A stretch of 64,000 bases of DNA from positions 2,147,501 to 2,211,500 of the forward strand of contig NZ_CP152017.1 of assembly GCF_038618305.1 (NCBI RefSeq), written 5' to 3'. Every line of letters starts with the position of its first letter. Positions within the stretch are counted from its first letter, which is position 1. A model generated the notes under the pieces. That model was not told where the DNA came from. It made no database searches and saw only the letters and a list, made by a program, of their open reading frames with translations. This DNA is from Sporosarcina sp. FSL K6-2383. GTDB taxonomy: Bacteria; Bacillota; Bacilli; Bacillales_A; Planococcaceae. Shown here one piece after another: positions 17,975 to 26,565 of this stretch. Made by a program: the position numbers and the translations under genes.

Positions 17975-18870
17975 ACGAACAATTAATCCCAAGATTAAAA
18001 ATCATTTTGGCTATGATTATTGTGGGAAGTTCCGTTGTAGCAGGTAAACTGATCGTTCAAAGTTTTCCTGTGTTCTTAGCATCCGAACTAAGATTCCTTG
18101 TGGCAACCATTATTTTAGTTCCGATATTGATAAAATTCGAAGGGTTCCCTTCTATTACCAAGAGAGATTTATTGATCCTGTTTTTACAAGCATTATCTGG
18201 TGTATTTTTGTTTAATATTTTCATCTTATATGGACTTAAAATAACCACAGCTATTGAAAGTGGAATTATTACAAGTACGATTCCAGCAGTCACAGGGGTG
18301 CTTGCCTTCTTTTTTCTTAAAGAAAAACTGACTAAAAAAGTTATAATAGGAATTTTGCTGGCGGTGTTGGGGACATTAACAATCAATATTTTCGGATCTT
18401 TTTCAGTCGTTGAACGTGGAACATCCCCTTTATTTGGGAATATACTTATTTTCGGTGCTGTTATTAGTGAAGCTTTTTTTATTATATTTGGGAAGTTTAT
18501 AGCACAGCGAGTTAGTCCACTTGCTATTTCAACGATTGTCAGTATCTTTGGTGCTGTACTATTTTTACCCTTTGCCCTCTATGAGGGTAATCAATTTAAG
18601 TTTGAAGAAGTATCTATTGAAGAGTGGGGGCTAGTATTTTATTTTGGTATAGTTGTAACTGTCATTGCTTTTATTCTCATGTACCAAGGTCTTTCAAAAG
18701 TTCCTGCTAGTACAGCTGGCGTATTAACCGGCGTTTTACCAATAAGTAGTGTCATTCTGTCAGTGAATATCTTAGGTGAAGAAATAACCTATACCCATCT
18801 TGTGGGAATTGTTATCACCTTAATAGCTATTTATTTGATTGCAAAACCGGAGAAGAAATATGTAATCTGA
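17971..18870 (+). CDS. EamA/DMT family transporter
   Basis: Ten-helix drug/metabolite transporter of 299 residues built from two EamA repeats (about 9-140 and 155-292). Typical features are the first helix with IVGSSVVAGK, ELRFLVAT in helix 2, and the second-repeat LTGVLPISSVILS and LGEEITYTHLVG. Probably exports an amino acid or related metabolite. It lies divergent to the MocR regulator that likely controls it, the pairing seen for ycxC/ycxD. The start is TTG at 17971, the first usable codon after an in-frame stop, overlapping a 15-codon leader ORF. Confidence 0.88.
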   Translation: MNEQLIPRLKIILAMIIVGSSVVAGKLIVQSFPVFLASELRFLVATIILVPILIKFEGFPSITKRDLLILFLQALSGVFLFNIFILYGLKITTAIESGIITSTIPAVTGVLAFFFLKEKLTKKVIIGILLAVLGTLTINIFGSFSVVERGTSPLFGNILIFGAVISEAFFIIFGKFIAQRVSPLAISTIVSIFGAVLFLPFALYEGNQFKFEEVSIEEWGLVFYFGIVVTVIAFILMYQGLSKVPASTAGVLTGVLPISSVILSVNILGEEITYTHLVGIVITLIAIYLIAKPEKKYVI

Positions 18871-18878
18871 ACGGTTAG

Positions 18879-18980
18879 TCTTTTAAGTTCTTACCTAATA
18901 ATAAGGAGTTGATTGATCAAGCAATTGAAATTCATGATCGTTCAATGATGATTTTGCTATCGAAAGGCCTTAAAATATGA
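18879..18980 (+). pseudogene. Possible remnant of a Tn3-family transposase
   Basis: An open stretch of 33 codons reads FLPNNKELIDQAIEIHDR and then a methionine-rich hydrophobic end before a stop. From memory this resembles the end of the N-terminal DUF4158 region of Tn3-family transposases. No flanking transposon sequence or terminal repeat is seen, and it may be chance. The TTG at 18909 has AAGGAG upstream but encodes only 23 residues. Confidence 0.3.
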
Positions 18981-19046
18981 GAGAAGATTTAAGAATAAAG
19001 GTTTTGCTTTACTTATAATTGTTGTAACACGTTGGAGGAGGTATAT

Positions 19047-20192
19047 ATGTTGAAAATAGTACTAGCACCTGATTCATTCAAAGGGAGTTTGACAGCTATA
19101 CAAGCAGCGCGGGCGATGGCAGATGGTATTCGTGACGTTGATCCTGCAATTGAGATAGTAATGCTTCCGGCGGCTGATGGTGGGGAAGGAACGATGAACA
19201 GTTTGGTTGGTTCAACTGCCGGAAAGACTGTTACTGTTGTTGTTCAAGATCCGCTCGGTCGTAAAGTAAAGGCTAGTTATGGTGTCCTTGGGGATGGGGA
19301 GACATGTGTCATTGAAATTGCGGAAGCGTCTGGTTTGATGCTATTGACTGAAGAGGAGAGAAATCCGCTTATCACTTCTACGTTTGGTACAGGCCAACTA
19401 ATTATCCACGCATTAGATGCAGGTTTTCGAAAATTTATCATCGGGCTCGGCGGCAGTGCGACAAATGATGGCGGGGCTGGCCTGTTGCAAGCGTTAGGCA
19501 TGAAGTTGATGGATGCCAATGGCGCTGAATTACTACAAGGTGGCGGATCGCTGAATAGGCTAAGTTCAATGGATCAAACTCATTTCGATGAGCGGATTTC
19601 TGAAAGTACCTTTTTAATCGCCTGTGATGTAGAAAATCCGCTTGTTGGACCTGATGGTGCTTCAGCTATTTTTGGTCCGCAAAAGGGTGCTTCAGCTGAA
19701 ATGGTAGACGTGCTAGATCACAATTTGACGAAATTGGCATTGGTAGTAGAAGTGTTTACAGGTATTTCATTGCAAGGAAGAAAAGGTGCAGGTGCAGCTG
19801 GAGGAGCGGGGGGAGCTTTTCAAGCATTATTTCCAGGTGAGATGAGGCGCGGGATTGAAGTCGTGTTAGATGCGATTTCGTTTGCTGAACATGTAACGGA
19901 AGCAGATCTGGTTCTGACAGGCGAGGGGAAAACGGACAGTCAAACGTTATCGGGTAAAACACCCTTTGGCGTAGCACAAGTCGCGAATAGGGAAGAGAAG
20001 CCTATTATTCTCATTTCAGGTGCAATAGATGAAGAGAGTCGGGAGCTATTAGCGCCACTTTTTACCGAATTACATGCGGTTGCGGATGGAACAATATCGT
20101 CAAAAGAGTCGATTGACCATGCTAGTTATTATTTGCGCTTAAAAACAAAGAAAGTGATGGAGAACTATCTATCAAATCACAACTTAGAATAG
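19047..20192 (+). CDS. glxK: Glycerate kinase
   Basis: Phosphorylates D-glycerate with ATP (GlxK/GarK family, 381 residues), feeding it into glycolysis as 2- or 3-phosphoglycerate. The N-terminal APDSFKGSLTA motif, GADGGEG-like loop (AADGGEGT) and GLGGSATNDGGAG phosphate-binding segment near 130-142 are all present, as is the C-terminal TGEGKTDSQTLSGKTP. The start is ATG at 19047, placed 5 bases after GGAGGAGG; an upstream in-frame TTG overlaps that site. No glycerate or glyoxylate genes are adjacent. Confidence 0.94.
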   Translation: MLKIVLAPDSFKGSLTAIQAARAMADGIRDVDPAIEIVMLPAADGGEGTMNSLVGSTAGKTVTVVVQDPLGRKVKASYGVLGDGETCVIEIAEASGLMLLTEEERNPLITSTFGTGQLIIHALDAGFRKFIIGLGGSATNDGGAGLLQALGMKLMDANGAELLQGGGSLNRLSSMDQTHFDERISESTFLIACDVENPLVGPDGASAIFGPQKGASAEMVDVLDHNLTKLALVVEVFTGISLQGRKGAGAAGGAGGAFQALFPGEMRRGIEVVLDAISFAEHVTEADLVLTGEGKTDSQTLSGKTPFGVAQVANREEKPIILISGAIDEESRELLAPLFTELHAVADGTISSKESIDHASYYLRLKTKKVMENYLSNHNLE

Positions 20193-20252
20193 TAGAGGAC
20201 TATAAATTACACGACGTTTTACCGGAATATTTTAAAAATATATAAAAAAAGA

Positions 20253-20280
20253 TTGTGTAATTGGAGATTAAATGTATAAT
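20253..20280 (+). promoter_or_regulatory. Putative promoter of the maltodextrin operon
   Basis: TTGTGT (20253-20258) and TATAAT (20275-20280) are 16 bases apart. TG directly precedes the -10 hexamer. A LacI-type operator begins 14 bases downstream, a position suited to blocking initiation. Confidence 0.55.
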
Positions 20281-20294
20281 AGGTTCATAAGTTA

Positions 20295-20308
20295 TGCAAC
20301 CGGTTTCA
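20295..20308. promoter_or_regulatory. LacI-family operator 1 (maltodextrin operon)
   Basis: TGCAACCGGTTTCA has a central AACCGGTT palindrome of the LacI/GalR/MalR type and lies just downstream of the predicted -10 box. Confidence 0.55.
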
Positions 20309-20394
20309 TTGGAATGCGTTTTCGGTATTTTTGTTATTATGTGTAATGTACGAACGATGATGTGTATTCAAATGCTGCTCACAACGGAAACTAA

Positions 20395-20410
20395 TGCAAA
20401 CGGTTGTACA
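20395..20410. promoter_or_regulatory. LacI-family operator 2 (maltodextrin operon)
   Basis: TGCAAACGGTTGTACA is a near-palindrome around CG, 100 bases after operator 1 and 43 bases before malE. It is close to MalR-type operators (TGCAAACGTTTGCA). Confidence 0.6.
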
Positions 20411-20452
20411 ACTTTAGTAAAGGTATTGACATTCTAAGGAGGGGTAGAAGAA

Positions 20453-21769
20453 ATGAAAAAACAGTTAACATTTCTAGCTATGCTTGTACTAATCATTGGT
20501 TTACTCGCTGCATGCGGGCCAGATCGAGAGGTGCCCGAAGCCGAAAGTACTGATACGACAGACGCAGCTAAGGGGAACGAAGAACAAGGTGATGCGGAAA
20601 CTGAAGAGCCTGCAAAACCAGAAAAACTTGTTGTATGGGAAGATGTTGACAAATCGATTGGTTTAACACCAGCAATCGAATCTTTTGAAAAAGAATATGG
20701 CATTAAAGTTGAATTTAAAGAACTCAATATGGCTGATAAAATGCGTGATCAGCTACGTCTTGATGGACCATCTGGAACTGGAGCCGATGTCGTGACATTG
20801 CCTCATGATCAGATTGGTCAGGTCGTGACAGAGGGGTTAATTCAGGAAATTGATGTGGCTGATGATGTGCTTGCTAAGTTCACTGAGTCATCAGTAGGTT
20901 CACAGAGATATGACGGTAAGTTGTATGGATTGCCAAAAGCAACAGAAACACCTGTATTCATCTACAACAAAGCGTTAATGTCGGAAGCACCTGCAACAAT
21001 GGATGAGTTACACGCGTTTGCGACAGAATTTAACGATGGTAAACAGTTCGGCTTCCTAGCATTATGGGATAACTTTTACTTTGCTCACGGCGTAATTGGC
21101 GGTATGGGCGGTTATGTATTCAAGGATAATGACGGTGCACTTGACCGAAATGATATTGGTTTAAGCAACGAAGGTGCAGTTGCAGGTGCAGAATATATTC
21201 AATCATGGTATAGCGAAGGCTTGTTCCCTAAAGGAATCATTGGAGATACTGGCGGTTCGGCGAAAGATGGTCTTTTCAATGAAGGAAAAGTGGCTTCCGT
21301 TATGGATGGTCCTTGGGCTTTCCAAGGTATGACTGACGCTGGAATCGACATTGGAGTTGCGGCTATGCCAACGCTTCCGAATGGCGAACATATGAAGACA
21401 TTTATGGGCGTGAAGGGCTGGCATGTAACATCCTTTACAGAGCATGAATATTGGGCAACAAAACTAATCGAGTGGTTGACAAACGAGGAAAATGCAAAAA
21501 TTCGCTTTGAAACAACTCAAGAAATTCCACCTATCAAAACATTGATCGAAGATCCAATTATTGCTGAAAATGAAGGTGCTAAAGCAGTTGCACTTCAATC
21601 TCAGTATGCGGTACCAATGCCAAATATCCCAGAGATGGGCGAGGTTTGGGAACCGGTTGGCTCTGCTTTACAGGTAATTGCTACAGGGAAATCAGAACCA
21701 CAAGCTGCGATGGATGATGCAGTTAAAACAATCAGTACGAATATTGAAACAAATCACCCAAGTGAATAA
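20453..21769 (+). CDS. malE: Maltose/maltodextrin ABC transporter substrate-binding lipoprotein
   Basis: Family 1 solute-binding protein of 438 residues. A signal peptide ends in the lipobox LLAAC (Cys22); an acidic, Thr/Glu-rich linker to about residue 60 tethers the mature domain to the membrane. The mature part follows MalE/MdxE: VVWEDVDKSIGLTPAIESF at the start, GTGADVVTLPHDQIG, LPKATETPVFIYNK, and a VMDGPWAFQG segment. It is followed by two permease genes and an alpha-glucosidase, which fixes the substrate class as maltodextrin. AAGGAGGGG precedes ATG. LacI-type operators lie upstream. Confidence 0.95.
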   Translation: MKKQLTFLAMLVLIIGLLAACGPDREVPEAESTDTTDAAKGNEEQGDAETEEPAKPEKLVVWEDVDKSIGLTPAIESFEKEYGIKVEFKELNMADKMRDQLRLDGPSGTGADVVTLPHDQIGQVVTEGLIQEIDVADDVLAKFTESSVGSQRYDGKLYGLPKATETPVFIYNKALMSEAPATMDELHAFATEFNDGKQFGFLALWDNFYFAHGVIGGMGGYVFKDNDGALDRNDIGLSNEGAVAGAEYIQSWYSEGLFPKGIIGDTGGSAKDGLFNEGKVASVMDGPWAFQGMTDAGIDIGVAAMPTLPNGEHMKTFMGVKGWHVTSFTEHEYWATKLIEWLTNEENAKIRFETTQEIPPIKTLIEDPIIAENEGAKAVALQSQYAVPMPNIPEMGEVWEPVGSALQVIATGKSEPQAAMDDAVKTISTNIETNHPSE

Positions 21770-21809
21770 CAATAGCATAAGTGTGTTCAGTAGATGATAA
21801 TCATCAGAA

Positions 21810-21833
21810 GGAGGGAGTCAGTTCGATCCCTCC
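21810..21833 (+). other. Stem-loop between malE and malF
   Basis: GGAGGGA / TCCCTCC with a 10-base loop, and no T-run. Such hairpins often protect the upstream message and raise binding-protein levels over permease levels. The loop contains GTTCGATCCC, which mimics a tRNA T-loop but is not part of a tRNA. Confidence 0.6.
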
Positions 21834-21937
21834 CTACTAGACTAACTTATCCCGGAGCCAATAGAGCTAGACAATGATAGTAGGTGAAGGCATGTTTCCA
21901 TTTTGGAAGCATGGCTTTGCCTATCTATAGGTTTCAA

Positions 21938-21953
21938 GGCAAACGGTTGCACC
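21938..21953. promoter_or_regulatory. LacI-family operator 3, upstream of malF
   Basis: GGCAAACGGTTGCACC contains GCAAACGGTTGC, the same motif as operator 2, 50 bases before malF. It suggests an internal promoter or a roadblock within the operon. Confidence 0.55.
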
Positions 21954-22002
21954 AAGAATGGCATTGATTTTATTCATAGGAAAGAAGGAGGCAGTATATG
22001 CG

Positions 22003-23283
22003 ATGGATACCAAAGTTGTAACAAAACACAAACGAAACGCTAGTTTATTATCAATTATTCCAGGTTTCGGACAATTTTATAATAAGCAGTACATGAAAGG
22101 AATCATCCTTTTCGTTTTAGCAGCGGCATTTTTTAGTAGCTTTTCACAAACTTTGAACTGGGGTTTTTGGGGATTAATCACATTAGGAACGATTCCAAAG
22201 CTCGACCATTCTATTTTTTTACTCATTGATGGCATTATCGCGTTACTTGTAGCTACAATTGGCCTTGGTATTTATGCATTCAATTTGTATGATGCATATA
22301 CAAATGGAAAAAAGCGAGATGAAGGATTTACGTTAAATGGTGTAAGGGAGCAGTACCATAATCTATTGGATTCAGGTTTTCCGTATTTAATGATTTCACC
22401 TGGTTTTTTATTACTGATTTTTGTCGTTATTTTCCCAATCATTTTTGTTATTTTACTATCTTTTACGAACTATGATTTATATCATACACCGCCTGCTAAA
22501 CTAGTAGATTGGATAGGAATCCAGAACTATATTGATATTTTTGCATTGGATTTGTGGAGAACAACTTTTTTTGGTGTGCTTGGCTGGACAATTGTTTGGA
22601 CGTTTGGAGCAACTACATTGCAAGTTGCCATAGGAATCTTTTTAGCTGTTTTGGTTAACCAAAAGGATTTGAAAGGTAAGGCGGTTTTCCGTACAATCTT
22701 GATTCTTCCTTGGGCAGTACCGGCGTTTATATCCATTATGGTTTTTTCCGGCATGTTCAATGAATCCTTCGGTGTGATCAATACGGGTATATTAAATTTC
22801 CTTGGAATTGATGCTATACCTTGGATGACCGAAGAATTATGGACTCGTGTTGCCTTGATTATGATTCAATCATGGTTAGGTTTCCCATTCATTTTTGCGA
22901 TGACGACTGGAGTGCTTCAGTCAATTCCGAATGAATTATACGAGGCTTCAAACGTTGACGGGGCATCGATTTGGCAGAAGTTCCGCAATATTACTTTGCC
23001 GATGGTACTGTATGCGACTGCACCGATTCTTATTACGCAATATACGTTTAACTTCAATAACTTCAATGTCATCTTCCTCTTTAATGGTGGAGGACCTGCG
23101 TTACCAGGGCAAAACGCTGGAGGAACCGACATTTTAATATCATGGATTTACAAATTAACAATGACTTCTGGCCAATATGGTAAAGCAGCTGCGATTACCA
23201 TGCTGCTATCCCTAATCGTTATAGTAGTTGCATTATGGCAGTTCAAGAGGACCAATTCATTTAAAGAGGAGGATATGATGTAA
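22003..23283 (+). CDS. malF: Maltodextrin ABC transporter permease, MalF type
   Basis: Permease subunit of 426 residues. The N-terminal part (about 10-110) holds a KRNASLLSIIPGFGQFYNKQ segment and three helices; the core permease domain carries the EAA loop EASNVDGASIWQKFRNITLP near 310-330. The TNYDLYHTPPAKLVDWIG segment is typical of MalF/MdxF of Bacillales. The start is ATG at 22003, 11 bases after AAGGAGG; an in-frame ATG at 21958 lacks a site. The stop overlaps the malG start (TAATG). Confidence 0.94.
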   Translation: MDTKVVTKHKRNASLLSIIPGFGQFYNKQYMKGIILFVLAAAFFSSFSQTLNWGFWGLITLGTIPKLDHSIFLLIDGIIALLVATIGLGIYAFNLYDAYTNGKKRDEGFTLNGVREQYHNLLDSGFPYLMISPGFLLLIFVVIFPIIFVILLSFTNYDLYHTPPAKLVDWIGIQNYIDIFALDLWRTTFFGVLGWTIVWTFGATTLQVAIGIFLAVLVNQKDLKGKAVFRTILILPWAVPAFISIMVFSGMFNESFGVINTGILNFLGIDAIPWMTEELWTRVALIMIQSWLGFPFIFAMTTGVLQSIPNELYEASNVDGASIWQKFRNITLPMVLYATAPILITQYTFNFNNFNVIFLFNGGGPALPGQNAGGTDILISWIYKLTMTSGQYGKAAAITMLLSLIVIVVALWQFKRTNSFKEEDMM

Positions 23284-24125
23284 TGAGTAATAAGACTGAA
23301 AAAATACTTAGACTAACAGCTTCATATCTTATTCTACTTATTGCAGCAGTTGTCGTTATCTATCCACTGCTTTGGGTTATTGGTTCTTCTTTCAATCCAG
23401 GGCAAAGTCTTTCGGGTTCTTCTATGTTTCCCACAAATCCGACAACGAAGCATTATGTTGGCTTGTTTGATTTAGAGAAGTCAAATTATATTTTGTGGTA
23501 CATCAATTCCTTAAAAATCAGTACCATCACGATGGTGTTATCCGTCATCGCTGTTTCGTTAACAGGCTATGCATTTTCTCGCTATCGCTTTATTGGAAGA
23601 AAAAATGGATTGCTAACTTTTTTGGTGCTTCAGATGATTCCTAACTTCGCGGCATTGATAGCGATTTTCGTTTTAGCGCAAAGAACTGGTCTTATTGACA
23701 CTCATTTAGGGTTAATTCTCATTTATGTTGGTGGACAGATACCGATGAATACATGGCTAATGAAGGGCTATTTGGATACGATTCCAAAGGATTTGGATGA
23801 ATCCGCGAGAATGGATGGGGCCGGACATATGCGTATCTTTTTACAGATCATATTACCGCTTGCGAAACCTATTATTGCTGTTGTTGCACTTTTTTCATTC
23901 ATTGCTCCGTTTGGGGATTTTATCCTCGCTCGTATTATGTTGCGAACAGAAGAGAAATTCACGATGGGTGTAGGGTTATTCGAATTAGTAGCAAAACAAT
24001 TTGGCAATGAATTTACGACGTTTGCCGCGGGTTCGGTTTTAATCGCAATTCCAATTACACTTCTTTTCCTGGCATTCCAACGGTTCTTTGTCTCAGGATT
24101 GACCGCTGGAGGAACGAAGGGCTAA
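23283..24125 (+). CDS. malG: Maltodextrin ABC transporter permease, MalG type
   Basis: Second permease subunit, 280 residues with six helices and the EAA loop ESARMDGAGHMRIFLQIILP near 176-195. It pairs with MalF to form the channel. Its ATG overlaps the malF stop by one base, implying translational coupling. No MsmX/MalK-type ATPase is encoded in the operon; in Bacillales a shared multi-sugar ATPase (MsmX) usually energises such importers, so this absence is expected. Confidence 0.94.
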   Translation: MSNKTEKILRLTASYLILLIAAVVVIYPLLWVIGSSFNPGQSLSGSSMFPTNPTTKHYVGLFDLEKSNYILWYINSLKISTITMVLSVIAVSLTGYAFSRYRFIGRKNGLLTFLVLQMIPNFAALIAIFVLAQRTGLIDTHLGLILIYVGGQIPMNTWLMKGYLDTIPKDLDESARMDGAGHMRIFLQIILPLAKPIIAVVALFSFIAPFGDFILARIMLRTEEKFTMGVGLFELVAKQFGNEFTTFAAGSVLIAIPITLLFLAFQRFFVSGLTAGGTKG

Positions 24126-24183
24126 TTGGCATAATTACAAATCCGATGCGTGGAGGCAGGATTCAGAAGGAGCAATGATTGTT

Positions 24184-25860
24184 ATGAAAAAAACATGGTG
24201 GAAAGAAGCAGTTAGTTATCAAGTGTACCCAAGAAGTTTTCAAGATAGTAATGGGGACGGCGTTGGTGATTTGCGCGGCATTATTTCAAAACTGGATTAT
24301 TTGAAGGAATTAGGGATAGATGTTATTTGGATATGCCCATTTTACAAGTCTCCAAATGCGGATAATGGTTATGATATTAGCGATTATCAGGATATCTCGA
24401 GTGAGTTTGGGTCTATGCACGATTTTGATACTTTGTTGTCGGAAGTTCATGCACGTGGGATGAAGCTCATCTTAGATTTAGTCATCAATCATACGAGTGA
24501 TGAACATCCTTGGTTCATTGAATCACGATCGTCTATAGATAATCCTAAAAGGGATTGGTATATGTGGAAGAATGGCAAAGGGCAGGAAGAGCCGAATAAC
24601 TGGGAAAGTATTTTCTCGGGGAGTGCATGGGCACTTGATGCATTAACAGAACAGTATTATCTTCATTTATTTGCGACCAAGCAGCCGGACTTGAATTGGG
24701 AAAATCCTGAAGTGCGGGAAGAATTGTTTACGATGGTCAATTGGTGGCTGGATAAAGGGATTGACGGTTTCCGAGTCGATGCGATTAGTCATATTAAGAA
24801 GCGAGAAGCTTTGCCAGATATGCCGAATCTTACGGGTGAGCAATATGTAGCTGCCTTCGATATGCATACAAATCAGTCTGGAATTCAAGATTATTTGCAG
24901 GAGCTGAAAGAAAAAACTTTTTCAAAGTACGATATTATGACGGTTGGGGAAGCGAACGGTGTCGGCGTGGACGAGGCAGAAGAGTGGGTTGGTGAAGACG
25001 ACGGTCACTTTAATATGGTGTTCCAATTCGAGCATTTAGGATTATGGAATAAGGAAGTTAATGACTCTGTCGATGTCATTGCGCTGAAAAAAACATTATC
25101 TAAATGGCAAACAGGGTTACATGGGAAAGGTTGGAATGCACTTTTCTTAGAAAATCATGATCAACCGCGTAGCGTTTCGAGCTGGGGAGATGTTCAAACC
25201 TATTGGAGCGAAAGTGCGAAGATGTTGGGCGCCTGCTATTTTCTTATGCAAGGAACACCATTCATCTATCAGGGGCAGGAAATCGGTATGACAAACGTTC
25301 AATTTCCTTCCATTGAGGATTACGACGATGTAGGCATGAAGAACTTTTATGAAATAGAAATGGCCAAGGGACGTCAACATGAAGAAGTAATGGAGGCGAT
25401 TTGGAGTAATGGACGTGATAATTCAAGGACTCCTATGCAATGGAATAATACACTAAATAGTGGATTTACAACGGGGACGCCATGGATGAAAGTAAACCCA
25501 AATTACATGGAAATTAACGTCGCTGCACAAGTCCAAGACGAACAATCCATTTATCATTTCTATAAAAAAATGATTCAATTACGTAAAGAAAATCCTGTAT
25601 TTGTCTACGGAGACTATAGTGTGCAGCATGAGGATCATCCGGGCGTCTATGTATATACGCGTTCGATGTCAGGACAGTTTGCTGTCGTGCTTTGTAACTT
25701 CCGTGGTAATGAGGAGGAAATACACCAGCTCAATCTTCCAGATTGTGATGTTGAACTGGTGCTAAACAATTATGATGATGCTCCAAGTCAACTTACTGAG
25801 GATATCACGCTTCGACCGTATGAAGTGAGAGTCTATTTATCCGGAATGAACGGACTGTGA
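24184..25860 (+). CDS. malL: Alpha-glucosidase / oligo-1,6-glucosidase, GH13
   Basis: Cytoplasmic glycoside hydrolase of 558 residues that splits imported malto- or isomalto-oligosaccharides to glucose. GH13 landmarks: LDLVINHTS (region I), nucleophile Asp199 in GFRVDAISH, acid/base Glu256 in TVGEANGV, and Asp326 in LENHDQPR. Calcium-loop-like DSNGDGVGDL is at 21-30. No signal peptide. The start is ATG at 24184, 11 bases after AGGAG; an ATG at 24175 sits too close to it. Last gene of the maltodextrin operon, closed by a terminator. Preference for 1,4 or 1,6 bonds cannot be settled here. Confidence 0.94.
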   Translation: MKKTWWKEAVSYQVYPRSFQDSNGDGVGDLRGIISKLDYLKELGIDVIWICPFYKSPNADNGYDISDYQDISSEFGSMHDFDTLLSEVHARGMKLILDLVINHTSDEHPWFIESRSSIDNPKRDWYMWKNGKGQEEPNNWESIFSGSAWALDALTEQYYLHLFATKQPDLNWENPEVREELFTMVNWWLDKGIDGFRVDAISHIKKREALPDMPNLTGEQYVAAFDMHTNQSGIQDYLQELKEKTFSKYDIMTVGEANGVGVDEAEEWVGEDDGHFNMVFQFEHLGLWNKEVNDSVDVIALKKTLSKWQTGLHGKGWNALFLENHDQPRSVSSWGDVQTYWSESAKMLGACYFLMQGTPFIYQGQEIGMTNVQFPSIEDYDDVGMKNFYEIEMAKGRQHEEVMEAIWSNGRDNSRTPMQWNNTLNSGFTTGTPWMKVNPNYMEINVAAQVQDEQSIYHFYKKMIQLRKENPVFVYGDYSVQHEDHPGVYVYTRSMSGQFAVVLCNFRGNEEEIHQLNLPDCDVELVLNNYDDAPSQLTEDITLRPYEVRVYLSGMNGL

Positions 25861-25887
25861 GACTGCTAAATTAAGGGTTAGGAGAAT

Positions 25888-25936
25888 AAAAGCTTGCTTA
25901 CGCTACGGAGAAAACCTGGTGTAAGTAAGCTTTTTT
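25888..25936 (+). terminator. malL terminator (copy 1 of a duplicated hairpin)
   Basis: The stem AAAAGCTTGCTTAC / GTAAGTAAGCTTTT with a GGAGAAAACCTGG loop region is followed by a T-run. Closely similar to the terminator at 26515-26563. Confidence 0.9.
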
Positions 25937-26076
25937 CTTTTCGTGATAAAAAGTGGAAATATAATTATTAGTAGTTGATGTTGGACACCGGGCATTATTG
26001 TTTAATGAAACACATAGGATTTTGAGAGGTTATTATCGAAATAATGCAATAGTGCGAATCGAAAGGGGAAGGAATA

Positions 26077-26436
26077 ATGAAAACGAATCAAGTGGAATAC
26101 AAATCACCAAGCAAAGTAATCTTCGAGAAATTTGCTCGTCATAAGGATGTTTCACTCGTTTATGGTGAACCTATCGAACTGGCAAATAAAAAAGTGTTGC
26201 CCGTTGCTAAAGCTCTTTATGCTGTGGGTGGGGGTGGCGGTTACTCCGGAGAAAGTGAGAAATCTCAAGGGGAAGGCGGCGGTGGCTATATCGCCATTAA
26301 ACCGGTAGGTGTCTATGAAATAACATCTGAAAAAGTAATGTTTAAGCCTGTTATTGAATTTCGATGGGTTGCTCTTTTAGCGTCAGTCTGTACTTTCGGT
26401 GTTATTTGTTTGTTGAAAAATAGAAACTTGAAATGA
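26077..26436 (+). CDS. GerW/YtfJ-like protein with a C-terminal membrane anchor
   Basis: A 119-residue protein of the Spore_YtfJ (GerW) type. N-terminal residues 5-40 match the family start; a glycine-rich core reads VGGGGGYSG and then GEGGGGYIAIKPVGVYEI (near 50-85), as in YtfJ. Unlike classic YtfJ it ends with a single hydrophobic helix (about 95-113, WVALLASVCTFGVICLL), so it is probably membrane-anchored. GerW-family proteins act in spore germination or sporulation; a role here is inferred. GGGGAAGG precedes ATG. It is flanked by two nearly identical terminators, and a 23-codon ORF overlaps its stop. Confidence 0.75.
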   Translation: MKTNQVEYKSPSKVIFEKFARHKDVSLVYGEPIELANKKVLPVAKALYAVGGGGGYSGESEKSQGEGGGGYIAIKPVGVYEITSEKVMFKPVIEFRWVALLASVCTFGVICLLKNRNLK

Positions 26437-26504
26437 CTTTGAAAGTCCAAGTTCGTGGTGCTTATTGGGAAGCACAAGGTATGCAAGGACGTTTGGTGAA
26501 TTAA
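26433..26504 (+). CDS. 23-codon ORF overlapping the GerW-like gene (uncertain)
   Basis: ATG overlaps the preceding stop as ATGA, a classic coupling arrangement, and the frame runs 23 codons (begins MTLKVQVRGAYWEAQ) to a TAA 10 bases before the terminator. No separate ribosome-binding site. It may be a real coupled peptide, or a decayed end of a longer protein after a frameshift. Unrecognised. Confidence 0.3.
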   Translation: MTLKVQVRGAYWEAQGMQGRLVN

Positions 26505-26514
26505 TTTTGTGAAT

Positions 26515-26563
26515 AAAAGCTTGCCTAAGCGAAGGAGAAATCCTGGCATAAGCAAGCTTTTTT
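26515..26563. terminator. Terminator (copy 2 of a duplicated hairpin), shared by convergent genes
   Basis: The stem AAAAGCTTGC / GCAAGCTTTT is extended by CTAAGC / GCATAAG pairing, with a GGAGAAATCCTGG loop region and T-run. It ends 2 bases before the stop of the ABC permease gene on the other strand, so it probably serves both. Confidence 0.88.
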
Positions 26564-26565
26564 CA

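Noticed and set aside
21810..21838. tRNA-like stretch (GTTCGATCCC with flanking GC-rich arms)
   Set aside because: Only the T-loop-like piece is present; no acceptor, D or anticodon arms surround it. It is the loop of a simple intergenic hairpin.
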